In this document: in pieces, positions 25,723 to 35,376 of the stretch | Numbering within the stretch: the first letter of the stretch is position 1 | Layout of the letters: every line of letters starts with the position of its first letter | Source of the DNA: CAYOYK01 sp964408185 | GTDB taxonomy: Bacteria; Bacillota; Clostridia; Christensenellales; Aristaeellaceae | Direction of reading: 5' to 3' | NCBI GenBank assembly: GCA_964408185.1 | Contig: CAYOYK010000008.1 | Location: 7,888-71,887, forward strand | DNA: 64,000 nucleotides | Program-made: the position numbers and the translations under genes | The notes under the pieces: model-generated | What the model saw: the letters and a program-made list of their open reading frames with translations, nothing else | The model's database searches: none | What the model was told of the DNA's origin: nothing

Positions 25723-26658
25723 TCAGTCGTCCTCGGTCGTGTCGTCCTCGCCGTCGTCCGCATCGGGATCCTTGTATAGGCCGCGATCGACCTCCGCGCC
25801 CTCGATCCGCTTGTTGATGTACTTGTCAAACACGGCGTTGGAGTAGCTGGCCTGCACAAAGCGGCTCAGCGAGTAGCCCAGCAGGATGTAGTACAGCGCC
25901 TCGATGGGGATCACGTAGGGCAGTGTGCTTGGGATACAGTACCCTACCACAAAGCCGATGACCAGCGGCAGCAGGGTCAGCAGCTTGATGCCGACGGTCT
26001 GCGGCAGCCGCCCGATGACCAGCAGGAACGCGTTGCGGATGATCGCGCCCAGCTTCATCTTGTAGGTAACGATCATGGGATAGATGTACATCAGGGCCAT
26101 CAGCCACATCACGGCGGCGACGATCACAAGGACCTCCGGCAGGATAAAGAACGCTCCGTTGGTGTTGGCAAGCTGGCCGTAAAAGGACGAGCACACGTAC
26201 ACCAGCGTGGGGAGAACGCTGGTGATGGCGCTCACCACGAGCGATTGCTTCCAGTTCTCCTTTACGGCGTCCTTAAAATCGGACCAGACAAAGGCGTGCT
26301 CGTCACGCGCCCAGTTGCGGGTTACATAGCTCACGCCCGCCGTGAACGGCCCGGTAATCAGCAGACAGGGAATCATCAGCAGACACGTCTGCCATACGAT
26401 GCCCAAGCTGAAGTCGGTCACGGTCATGCCGCTTTCGGGGTCCGGGCCCAGCAGAAGCATGAAAAAATCCATGGCGAGCACGATGATCGTGGGCAGCCAG
26501 CACAGCATGTAGATCAAGTTGAGGCGCACAAGCCCGCTAAAGCGTATGCGAAGCATCGACCCGAAAAGCTGCCAGCGGTTCTCCGGCAGATCCTCCTTGC
26601 GGAAATCGCCCTTGCCGCTCTTTCCATAATAGAAGTTGTTCATCATCTTCCCAAACAT
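25723..26658 (-). CDS. DUF624 (YesL-like) membrane protein
   Basis: 311 residues with about five or six membrane segments between residues 45 and 260 and a highly acidic C-terminal tail. The DUF624 pattern is visible: an N-terminal amphipathic region, LIYMLCWLPTIIV, then TGPFTAGVSYVTRNWARDEHAFVWSDF with its conserved aromatic/acidic loop. YesL-type proteins are usually next to sugar ABC transporters, but their biochemical role is not established; none is adjacent here. ATG 26658 follows AGGATT. It is the first gene of the leftward operon, driven by the promoter at 26699-26726. Confidence 0.85.
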   Translation of the reverse strand: MFGKMMNNFYYGKSGKGDFRKEDLPENRWQLFGSMLRIRFSGLVRLNLIYMLCWLPTIIVLAMDFFMLLLGPDPESGMTVTDFSLGIVWQTCLLMIPCLLITGPFTAGVSYVTRNWARDEHAFVWSDFKDAVKENWKQSLVVSAITSVLPTLVYVCSSFYGQLANTNGAFFILPEVLVIVAAVMWLMALMYIYPMIVTYKMKLGAIIRNAFLLVIGRLPQTVGIKLLTLLPLVIGFVVGYCIPSTLPYVIPIEALYYILLGYSLSRFVQASYSNAVFDKYINKRIEGAEVDRGLYKDPDADDGEDDTTEDD

Positions 26659-26698
26659 GGCAATCCTCCGTCGTCCTAGCGATAAAAATCCAAAATAG

Positions 26699-26726
26699 AT
26701 TATAGCATACTCCCGCGCTTTTGCAA
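26699..26726 (-). promoter_or_regulatory. Promoter for the DUF624-SASP-methyltransferase-hslO operon
   Basis: On the minus strand TTGCAA (26726-26721), 16 bases, TATAAT (26704-26699), about 40 bases upstream of the DUF624 start. Confidence 0.6.
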
Positions 26727-26777
26727 AATCCGTCGAGCGGTTTTTTATCCCGCTTTTGCGGATGCGGCTCGGAATGC

Positions 26778-26806
26778 TTGACACATAAGGGCTTGCCAAG
26801 TATACT
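26778..26806 (+). promoter_or_regulatory. Sigma-A promoter for the lipoprotein gene
   Basis: Perfect TTGACA (26778-26783), 17 bases, TATACT (26801-26806), 33 bases before the start at 26840; back to back with the DUF624 promoter. Confidence 0.8.
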
Positions 26807-26839
26807 GTAACAATCCTTCCCAGAAGGGAGTCGGTTTTA

Positions 26840-27328
26840 ATGAAACGGACAAGCGCAGCTTTGATGCTGTTTGTTTTGCTTTGCCTGCTGGCGGGCTGCC
26901 GGAGCACCGCGTCGCTGGATGGCGCGGAGGTGACGTCGGAGGCAAAGCCGGATGCGTCCGCGTTTGCGGCCCTGGGCGTGAAAATCGCGCTTCCGGATGG
27001 CGCGACGGACGCGCAGTACGCCGTCCTAGACGGAGACGTGGCGCAAGCGACGTTTTCCGTCGGGGAGGCGCGCTATACCTATCAGGCGTCCGCAAAGCGC
27101 GCGCTGGAATCGCCTGCGGGCGACGCGCCCAATCAGCTGGAGGCGACCATCCGCGACCAGTCCGACGAGGGCACCCCGCTGGATATCCTCGTGCGGCGCG
27201 CGGAGGACGGCCGCTGCACGGCGTGCTGGCACGCGGGCGGAGCGTGGTATCGCTTGGATACGGACGGCAATCCGTTGGACTTTGACGCGGTTGCGCTGCG
27301 CCTCAGCAAGACGACAAGGAGCGACTGA
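26840..27328 (+). CDS. Small lipoprotein of unknown function
   Basis: 162 residues. A lipoprotein signal peptide with lipobox LLAGC (Cys20) is followed by about 140 residues predicted as beta-strand rich, with no recognised family. GVKIALPDGATDAQYAVLDG and the following ATFSVGEARYTYQAS resemble the small DUF4367-like or lipoprotein domains seen in Clostridia, but this is not firm. AGAAGGGAG precedes the ATG. Its TGA stop overlaps an ATG (TGATG) that opens a 35-codon frame. Confidence 0.7.
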   Translation: MKRTSAALMLFVLLCLLAGCRSTASLDGAEVTSEAKPDASAFAALGVKIALPDGATDAQYAVLDGDVAQATFSVGEARYTYQASAKRALESPAGDAPNQLEATIRDQSDEGTPLDILVRRAEDGRCTACWHAGGAWYRLDTDGNPLDFDAVALRLSKTTRSD

Positions 27329-27435
27329 TGAATCCGGACTGCGTTCGGCAGCACAAGGCGGCACGGGAGGAAACCTTCGACCTGCGAGTCGCCGGCTTCG
27401 GTCGGCGGGACGGGGAAAACCCGCGCGCCGAGTAA
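27328..27435 (+). CDS. Possible 35-residue coupled ORF
   Basis: An ATG overlapping the lipoprotein stop as TGATG opens a frame of 35 residues ending at TAA 27433-27435. The peptide is charged and matches nothing I recognise. Only its coupled position supports it, and the surrounding sequence stays GC-rich in all frames. It may be chance or the stub of a decayed gene. Confidence 0.2.
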   Translation: MNPDCVRQHKAAREETFDLRVAGFGRRDGENPRAE

Positions 27436-28113
27436 GCGCGTTTCTCTGCCCGCCCGTGGCGGGGACACCTTGCGGCATGCGCCAGCAAGGAAGGGACGTC
27501 GGCTGTTTCTGCTGCGACAGCGGCCGCGGGCGGATGATCGCCGTGCGCCTGACGGGCGCGCGGGCGACTGTGAGGGGCCTAACGGCGAGGGCTTCCCGCT
27601 GAGCGAGCGGCTGATCTCGTGCAAAACACATAAAACGTATTCGTTGAAAGACTGATTATCCTTGAATATCCAACACATGCTATCGCCTGACTCCGAAAGT
27701 TTAGGAAAGGATTGCAGTGACGTGATACATCAATGCTGTATTTTTTGTATTTCCTCGACGCTTGCGGTTTTTGTCGCATCTGTAAACAAAATGTAACCGT
27801 AACGTTTTCGGCAGAAAAGTTGTGCAAGAATTGTGCAAATCAAATCGTTATCGTGCAAATGGCCGACTCGGCAAAAAGCGTACCAAACAAAACAGCACGC
27901 GCCCGCCAAGAATTTGTGAATCCGCAAAACCCATGCAATTCAACGGATTGCGAGCCTCCTCCCGCGAGGGACGACCCCGTTGCCTCTCAGGGTGGATTGT
28001 TTTGGAAAAATACTTTGAAAAAATGTTCCCATGTGACCGCTCATGTAACCTTGACAAGGTAGAATGTAGCTGTAGATGGGAACAAGAACCACCTACGGAT
28101 GGGAGGAAGAACC
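27436..28113. other. Long stretch without a confident gene
   Basis: The first part, to about 27600, is GC-rich and can fold: CCTTGC/GCAAGG, and GCGCC-TGACG-GGCGC. From about 27620 to 28090 the composition turns markedly AT-rich compared with the rest of the window. That half holds four GTGCAA boxes (27619, 27822, 27833, 27853) and three ATGTRACC boxes (27791, 28031, 28043), suggesting a regulatory region for the secreted-protein gene at 28114. I looked for RNase P, tmRNA, SRP RNA, and the common riboswitch cores and did not find them. Confidence 0.45.
28051..28078 (+). promoter_or_regulatory. Weak promoter candidate for the repeat-bearing secreted protein gene
   Basis: A perfect TTGACA (28051-28056) is followed after 16 bases by a poor -10, TAGATG. 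The preceding ATGTGACC and ATGTAACC boxes, 12 bases apart, abut it, so an activator-dependent promoter is plausible. Confidence 0.3.
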
Positions 28114-28785
28114 ATGAAGAATACAATGAAGAAGCTGATCGGTCTGGCGCTGGCAATTATGCTGCTTTGCAGCGTTGCTGTTTTGAGCACTGCCGAAGAA
28201 AATACAGCCCCCGCGACCACTGTGGAGCAGCCCGCTCCCGAAACTCCGGCCCCGACCGTAGAGAGCGCCCCCGTTGCGCCCGCCGCCGAGACCCCCGCCG
28301 CGGAAGTCACCCCCGCACCGACGAGCGAAGCGGCTCCCGCCGCCGAGACCCCGGCCGCGGAAGTCACCCCCGCACCGACGAGCGAAGCGGCTCCCGCCGC
28401 TGACGAGACGGAAGCGCCTGCCGAGGAAGCCTCTGACGCAGAGACCGACGACGAAGCCGATGACGAAGCCTCCGACGAGGCCGTTGTGATCATGGACGAA
28501 GAAGTGCCGCTGGCCGCCAGCTTCGACATGAGTCGTCTGGGCGTGCACCTCCTCGTGCTGGCTGACAAGCTGGCCATCGGCGAGCATGTCACCCTCAAGG
28601 CTGACCTGACCGGCTTTGAAGGCTGCACCTACTCCTGCTCCTGGCAGTACAGCTACGACAGCGCCAATTGGAAAGAGGTCCCCGGCGCGGGCAACGGCAA
28701 CGCCCTCGATATCACCCTCGATGCTGACAACGGCTCTTGGAACTGGCGCGTGGTCGTCACGGTGCTGAGCGTCCCGCAGGCGTAA
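28114..28785 (+). CDS. Secreted Pro/Ala/Glu-rich repeat protein with a C-terminal beta domain
   Basis: 223 residues. A signal peptide (1-28, cleaved near STAEE) is followed by a low-complexity Pro/Ala/Thr/Glu region (about 30-130) that contains a perfect 19-residue tandem repeat (AAETPAAEVTPAPTSEAAP), then an acidic Asp/Glu stretch. The last 90 residues look like a small Ig-like beta domain (ADLTGFEGCTYSCSWQYS and NWRVVVTVL). There is no wall-anchor motif. GGGAGGAAG precedes ATG 28114; an earlier in-frame ATG at 28099 has no such site. Its position directly before the giant surface protein suggests a related surface role. Confidence 0.75.
   Translation: MKNTMKKLIGLALAIMLLCSVAVLSTAEENTAPATTVEQPAPETPAPTVESAPVAPAAETPAAEVTPAPTSEAAPAAETPAAEVTPAPTSEAAPAADETEAPAEEASDAETDDEADDEASDEAVVIMDEEVPLAASFDMSRLGVHLLVLADKLAIGEHVTLKADLTGFEGCTYSCSWQYSYDSANWKEVPGAGNGNALDITLDADNGSWNWRVVVTVLSVPQA
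28282..28395 (+). repeat. Two tandem 57-bp repeats in the secreted protein gene
   Basis: Copies start at 28282 and 28339, differ at one base or so, and encode the 19-residue Pro/Ala-rich unit. Near identity at the DNA level indicates a recent duplication and possible length variation. Confidence 0.85.
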
Positions 28786-28806
28786 TGCAGAGGCAAATCA
28801 CACAGC

Positions 28807-28841
28807 GCGAAAAGCGTCGGGCCAAGGCTCGACTTTTTCGC
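28807..28841 (+). terminator. Terminator between the secreted protein and the giant surface protein
   Basis: GCGAAAAG with inner GTCG and GCC pairs with GGC, CGAC and TTTTTCGC; the T-rich arm provides the termination tract. A TATAAT follows at 28852-28857 and may start the next transcript. An 11-bp direct repeat, ATCACACAGCG, flanks it (28797-28807 and 28893-28903). Confidence 0.65.
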
Positions 28842-28951
28842 CTTGATGGGCTATAATCCTACTATACTAGTTCGATATTTCCATAATGCAAGATCACACA
28901 GCGTGCGATACAGCAAATATGTAACTGGCAATTCTAATTGCGGGAGGGTTT

Positions 28952-31900
28952 ATGAAGATGAAGAGCTTCCTGAACAGGCTGTTGGCGATGGTACTGAGCC
29001 TAATGATGCTTAGCGCCTGCGGGCTGACCGATATTGTCGCGCTGGCGGACGACACGCCTAGCGTGCAAGACCAGACGGGTCCGCTCCTCCCCGGCAATTC
29101 TCCTGCGGGCGATGAGAACCCGTCGGAGGGCGGCGACGAGTCCGCAAAAGTGACGGTTACCTTTGTGGATTGGGACGGCACGCAAATTGCAAACGGCAGC
29201 ATCGAGGTGGCCGAGGGTGCGGATTTTGACGCGACCCTTTGGCCGCTTGCGCCTGACGCGCGCACGGGCTTCAAGTCCGCGGGCTGGAACAAGACGCCCA
29301 CGGACGATGTGTTCAAGGCCATGACCACCGATGTGACGGTGCAGGCGCTGTACACAAAGCTCAACGAGTATGTTGTGACCGTAAACTACATCAACAGCAT
29401 GACCAACATGCAGGTGTCGCCCGCGTACATTGAGACGGTGTACGAGGGTTACAACTACGCCCCGCCTGCCATCGCGCTGCCTCAGCTCGATGGCTACGCG
29501 CTGGATACGGCTAGGATCGCGCTGGGCGATACCGCCAGCATCGATTCGGACGGCAAGCTGAATATTTCCATCAGCGGGATCGCCGCCGACCAGACCTATC
29601 TTATCTATTACACGGCGTCCTCCTCCGAGTACACGGTGAACTACTATCAGCAAAACCTGTCCGGCGGCTATGATCTGGCGGAGCACGCGACCATCACCTC
29701 CTGCATGACGGGCGATATCGTCGCGCCGGAGCTCAGGACCTACACAGGGTTTACGCTGGTTACGCCAGTTACCGCTTATAATGATAAGACCGTCGCCGCG
29801 GATAAAACCACGGTGATCGATCTCTATTACGATCGCGTCACATCCGCCGTGCTGTTTGATACCGACGGCGGCACGCCGATCGACGCGATTACGGGCCTGT
29901 ATGGCGAGGATATCAGCGCGCGGGTGAAAGCGATTTGGGACAACAGCAAGCTGTCTGGCACCAGCCGTGTGCCTCAGCGCGAAGGCTACACGTTTGACGG
30001 CTGGTATATTGGCACTACCAAGGTGAGCAACGCCAACGACCTGCCCCAGACGATCCCTGTTGAACCCGTTACGGTGCAAGCGCACTGGAAGGCGAATACC
30101 GTCAAATTCTCCGTGCAGTATTGGCTGCAAGACCTGTCGGGCGGCACATACAGCTATCGCCAGCCCTCGTCGAGCTACCAGACGAAGAATGGCACGGCCG
30201 GCACGCAGCCGACATATACGGCTGGTTCCTTTGAGAAAATCACGGGTTTTGCGTTTGATCGCTGTGAGTTTGACGGCGATATCAAGGGCGACGGCTCGAC
30301 AATCCTCAAGGTCTATTATACGCGCAGAACCTATACGCTTGTGTTCCAGAAGAATATGATATTTCAGGGGAAAACGTACACAAGCCCCAATTACTACACA
30401 ATTACCGCGCTGTTTGATGCAGTAATTGGCCCGCAGTGGCCGTATAACGGCAATGCGACCATCGGCAGTGACGGGTGGGGGCAAGCCTTTTACTCGTGGA
30501 AAATACCGGGGCAATCAACTCAACAAACAACGCCTGTTTACACGATGAACGAAGCAATTGTCGACGGTGCGAGTGACGCGGGAATCGTCACAATTACGGC
30601 GAATTACAGCAGCACCAACACCACGTGGAGCCTCCATTACATGCTTCAGGTTCCCGGCGACGCGGCCAACCCGCCTGCTTCGTATGATGGGACGCGCAAC
30701 GGAAAGTATTATATAGATAGCGCAGAATACCGGCTGACAAGCATCGTTATTGGCAGCAACCTTAGCCACAAGACGATCACAGGGTACACCGCATCCGGCG
30801 ATCCCGTTGTGCCCAATAAAAACAAGAACGAAAAATACCTGTACTACGATCTAAAAACGCACAACATCGTATACTACAACGAGTCCTCCAGCGCTTATGC
30901 CACAACGACCGGCGTGTACTATGGCACAGCCATTACCCAAGATAAGTATAACAAGAACCTCGTGCCATACACCAGCGATATGCCCTCCAAGTATGCGGGG
31001 CAGGTCGGCGTACAGTTTGGCGGCTGGTACACCACTAAGGACTGCTTGGATGGCACCCAGTATGCGTGGGGTTCCTCCATGCCGGATAGCGACCTGCTGC
31101 TGTACGCCAAGTGGATCCCTCAGCAGTGCAAAGTAAACTACGCGTATCCGTCCGCGGAGCTTCAGGGTGAGTTTACGCTTCCCTCGGATACGACGCTTGC
31201 CTATGGCGCGCAGCTCCAAGCCCCGACGTTTGACCCGGTGGGCTATGTGTTCCTTGGCTGGTATTACAAGGACGCGCAGGGCGTTGAGCGCCCGTTCAGC
31301 TTTGGCGTGCAGATCACCCGCGATTATACGCTGTACCCCAAGGTGAACGCGCGTCAGGATATCGGCTACACCCTGTACTACAAGGACGCGCAGGGGAACG
31401 AGCTTGCCAGCGCCACCACGGGCGTGGGCAAGATGGGCGAGACCTACACCTTCGAGCCTGTGCTGATTACCAAGGACGGCAAAAACTATTTCCCGCAGGT
31501 CGCCAGCACCAGCATGAAGCTGGTCGCCGACGCGACGCAGAACATCTTCACATTCGTCTATACAACCGCCGATACCGTGTGGTATCGCGTGGAATATCTG
31601 GACGTGACGGACCCCGCCAACCCCAAGGAGCTGCGGGCGTCCCAGCTGTTCTCTACCACGCAAAACGGCATTACGGTTTCCTACTCGCCTGTGAACGGCT
31701 ATAAGCCGCTGTTGTACCAGATTTACCACAAGCTGGCCAACGAGCCGGAAAACGGCGTTGTGACCAACGTGTTTGTGTTCCGGTACACGCAAAACAGCAA
31801 GGCGCAATACACCGTATACGAGCATTTTCAAAAGTCGGAGGGCGGCTATTCCGCCAAGGGAGACGCCGCCACGCTGCAAACGACCGTGGACGGCGCGGTG

Positions 31901-34876
31901 GGGCAGCTTGTGTTTGCCAACGCCGCCTCCCATACCGGCTACACGTTCAACCAAGGGATCTCGGTCGATTCCGGCTACGTGCGCTCGGATAACAGCACGG
32001 AGCTGCACCTCTACTATGATATCTCTATCTACCACTACACCGTGCAGTATTTGGTCAAGGGCACCGACGAGGCCGTCAGCCCCGAAACGACCGGAACCGG
32101 CAGACACGGCGTCACCGTGGAGCTGATTGCGGCGGCCAACCCCAACTACGCGCTGGATGCTTCCTCTACCTCGCCCGCCAGCCTGACGCTGGACGGCGAC
32201 AACAAAAAGTTTATCTTCTACTATAATCAGCTGGATACCTTCCGCGTGATGGTGCGCTTTGTGTACCGCAACGCCGACAACACGCTGACCGATCTGGCGA
32301 CTGCCGTATCGACCAATCGGCAGAACAACGACGGTGGAGCCAGCGGCGCGCTGCTCAAGATAGGCGATACCTATGCCTACACCGCCACGCCTCCTCAGAA
32401 ACTGACTGCCAACGGGATTGAGTACCTCCTGAGCGTATCGCCCAGCCCGGCCAGCCTCGTTGTGGATCAGGACAACGCCAAGAACGTGCTGCTCTTTGAG
32501 TACGTGCCTGTCTATTACGGTGTCACGTACGATGCGAACGGCGGCGCAAGCCCGACGAGCACCCTGCCGTCGGATTCCGCCCAGTATCAGGTCAACGCGC
32601 CGATCACCGTGCAGGGCAAGGGCGATATGGCTTATGGCGAGAATGACTTCTGCGGCTGGAGCTTAACAAAGCAGAGCGTCATTACCGATGCGGCTACGCT
32701 AAGCGGCTTGCAGCTTTATCAGGCGGGCGACCAGAGCCTGCTGATGGTGCAGGGCGGTCGGACGCTCTTCGCCGTGTGGAGCAACATCCAATACACCCTC
32801 AGCTATGATTACAACCTGACCGACTTGACAGACCTGACCGTTACCACCGCGCCCGCCTCCGTGACGGCCAAGTCCGGCACAAGCGTGAACATCAACGACG
32901 GCACAGGCTTTACCCGCAAAGGCTACACCTTTACGGGCTGGCGGGCCAAGGGCGCGGACGGCAGTCTGATCGCGCCCACCTACGGAACCGGGACTGGGAT
33001 GACGAGCACGATTACGCTCATCCAAAACGAAACGCTCTACGCAACGTGGTCGCTCAGCAGCCACGCGGTGACTTACGCCTACGATTCCTCCGCGCCCGCC
33101 ACCGCGCCCGCGCTGCCAAGCGACGCGGCGCAGGTTGGCACCTTTACCTATGGCGCACCGCTGACCGTGGCTGACGATCCCACGCTTGCCGGTTACACAT
33201 TCGGCGGCTGGACGACCAGCGACGTAACCCCGGTGAACGGCGCCTATGCCATGCCGGACAACGACGTGAGCTTTATCGGCTCTTGGACAGCGATCAACTA
33301 CAAGGTGACCTATCAGTACAGCAATACGGCCGCGGGCGCGCCGGGTCTGCCCGCAGAGACCACCGCCAACCATGTCGGCGATTCTCTCACGGTTGCGGCC
33401 ACGCCTACGCTGGCGGGCTACGACTTCAGCGGCTGGACGTCCGTCAATGTGACCCCGGCTGCTGATGGCAGCTACAACATGCCTGCCTCCGATGTGATCT
33501 TTACAGGCTCGTGGACGGAGAAGCCGGAGATTGCCATCGCCTACGCGGCGACGACGGGCGGATCCGTCAGCAGCGCCAGCGAGACTGTCGCGCCCGCGAC
33601 GGGCACCCCGCTCGGCTCCACTGCGACGGCTGACGCTGGCTACCACTTTGTCAACTGGACGAACAGCAACGGCGATGCCGTTGGCACGGATGCAGACTAT
33701 GTGCCTAGCAAGGGCACGGACGGCCTGTACGCTGCGGCCACCTACACCGCCAACTTCGCCGAGGACAGCGATGTGACCATCGCCTACGCGGCAACAACGG
33801 GCGGCACCGTCAGCAGCTCTGGCGAGTCTGTTGCGCCTGCGACGGGCACCCCGAACGGCTCCACCGCGACGGCTGACGCTGGCTACCACTTTGTCAACTG
33901 GACGAACAGCGCAAACGTCGCGGTCGGCACGGATGCAGCCTATGTGCCTAGCAAGGGCACGGACGGCCTGTACGCCGCAGACACCTATACCGCCAACTTC
34001 GCCGAGGACAGCGATGTGACCATCACTTATGCGGCGACGACGGGCGGCTCCGTCAGCAGCTCTGGCGAATCTGTCGCACCCGCGACGGGCACCCCGAACG
34101 GCTCCGCCGCGACGGCTGACGCTGGTTGCCACTTTGTCAACTGGACGAACAGCAACGGCGATGCCGTCGGCACGGATACAGCCTATGTGCCTAGCAAGGG
34201 CACGGACGGCCTGTACGCCGCGGCCACCTACACCGCCAACTTTGCCGAGGACAGCGCTGTGACCATCGCCTACACGGCGACGACGGGCGGCTCCGTCAGC
34301 AACTCTGGCGAGACTGTCGCGCCCGCGACGGGCACCCCGAACGGCTCCACCGCGACGGCCGAAGCTGGCTACCACTTTGTCAACTGGACGAACAGCAACG
34401 GCGATGCCGTCGGCACGGATGCAGCCTATGTACCTAGCAAGGGCACGGACGGCCTGTACGCTGCGGCCACCTACACCGCCAACTTTGCCGAGGATAGCGC
34501 TGTGACCATCGCCTACGCGGCGACGACGGGCGGCACCGTCAGCAGAGAAAGCGAGACTGTCGCGCCTGCGACGGGCACCCCGAACGGCTCCACCGCGACG
34601 GCTGACGCTGGCTACCACTTTGTCAACTGGACGAACAGCGCAAACGCTGAGGTCGGCACGGATACAGCCTATGTGCCTAGCAAGGGCACGGACGGTCTGT
34701 ACGCCGCGGCCACCTATACCGCCAACTTCGCAGAGGATAGCGATGTGACCATCGCCTACGCGGCGACGACGGGCGGCTCCGTCAGCAGCTCTGGCGAGAA
34801 TGTCGCGCCTGCGACGGGCAACCCGAACGGCTCCACCGCGACGGCTGACGCTGGTTACCACTTTGTCAACTGGACG
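28952..34876 (+). CDS. Giant InlB-repeat surface protein, N-terminal part (up to the assembly gap)
   Basis: 1975 codons are visible before the run of N. A signal peptide (1-33, with LSAC as possible lipobox or cleavage after ADD) is followed by Listeria-Bacteroides (InlB B) repeats with the GYTFDGWY / FGGWY pattern, MucBP-like modules (for example IYHYTVQYLVKGTDEAVSP) around 950-1150, SHIRT-like modules (VTYAYDSSAPATAPALPS, about 1370-1530), and then near-identical 81-residue divergent InlB repeats from residue about 1526 to the gap. Such proteins are extended beta-rods on the cell surface. The frame after the gap differs only because the gap is written as 100 N; the downstream part at 34978-39987 is the same gene. 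GGGAGGG precedes ATG 28952, and a GCAATT-CT-AATTGC hairpin lies next to it. Confidence 0.9.
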
Positions 34877-35376
34877 NNNNNNNNNNNNNNNNNNNNNNNN
34901 NNNNNNNNNNNNNNNNNNNNNNNNNNNNNNNNNNNNNNNNNNNNNNNNNNNNNNNNNNNNNNNNNNNNNNNNNNNNCCCGAACGGCTCCACCGCGACGGC
35001 TGACGCTGGTTACCACTTTGTCAACTGGACGAACAGCAACGGCGATGCCGTCGGCACGGACTTGTCCTTTACGCCTAGCAAGGGCACGGACGGCCTGTAC
35101 GCTGCGGCCACCTACACCGCCAACTTTGCCGAGGATAGCGCTGTGACCATCGCCTACGCGGCGACGACGGGCGGCTCCGTCAGCAGAGATAGCGAGACGG
35201 TCGCGCCCGCGACGGGCAGCGCGAGCGGCTCCACCGCTGCTGCTGATTCCGGCTACGTGTTCGTCAACTGGACGAACGAGGCGAACCAGCAGGTCAGCGC
35301 GGTCTTGGCCTTCACGCCCGGCAAGGACGCGACGAGCGGCCTCTACGAGGCGCAGACCTATACCGCTAACTTCGCA
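33527..35376 (+). repeat. Tandem array of 243-bp repeats (divergent InlB B-repeat units)
   Basis: The phrase encoding AEDS recurs at 33761, 34004, 34247, 34490, 34733 and, after the gap, 35131: exactly 243 bases (81 codons) per unit. At least six visible units, one broken by the gap, are nearly identical in DNA; the last (about 35143-35376) is degenerate. The right flank of the gap begins at unit offset 89 and the left flank ends at offset 144. Confidence 0.95.
34877..34976. other. Assembly gap of 100 N
   Basis: Exactly 100 N inside the repeat array, the conventional placeholder for a gap of unknown size. Repeat phase predicts a true length of 188 + 243n bases. Confidence 0.98.

Noticed and set aside
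27436..27660. RNase P RNA, tmRNA, SRP RNA or a known riboswitch
   Set aside because: The conserved cores (for example GAGGAAAGTCC for RNase P or the B12, TPP, glycine and cyclic-di-GMP motifs) are absent.
27133..27678. A 181-codon minus-strand frame across the lipoprotein gene and its downstream segment
   Set aside because: Ser/Arg/Pro-rich without motif, overlaps a gene with a perfect promoter and lipobox on the other strand.
32699..34861. A 720-codon minus-strand frame with regular repeats
   Set aside because: The repetition simply mirrors the 243-bp repeats of the giant surface protein gene; no ribosome site or family.
33527..35376. Repeat array as a CRISPR locus
   Set aside because: Units are 243 bases, contiguous without spacers, and encode 81 residues in frame.
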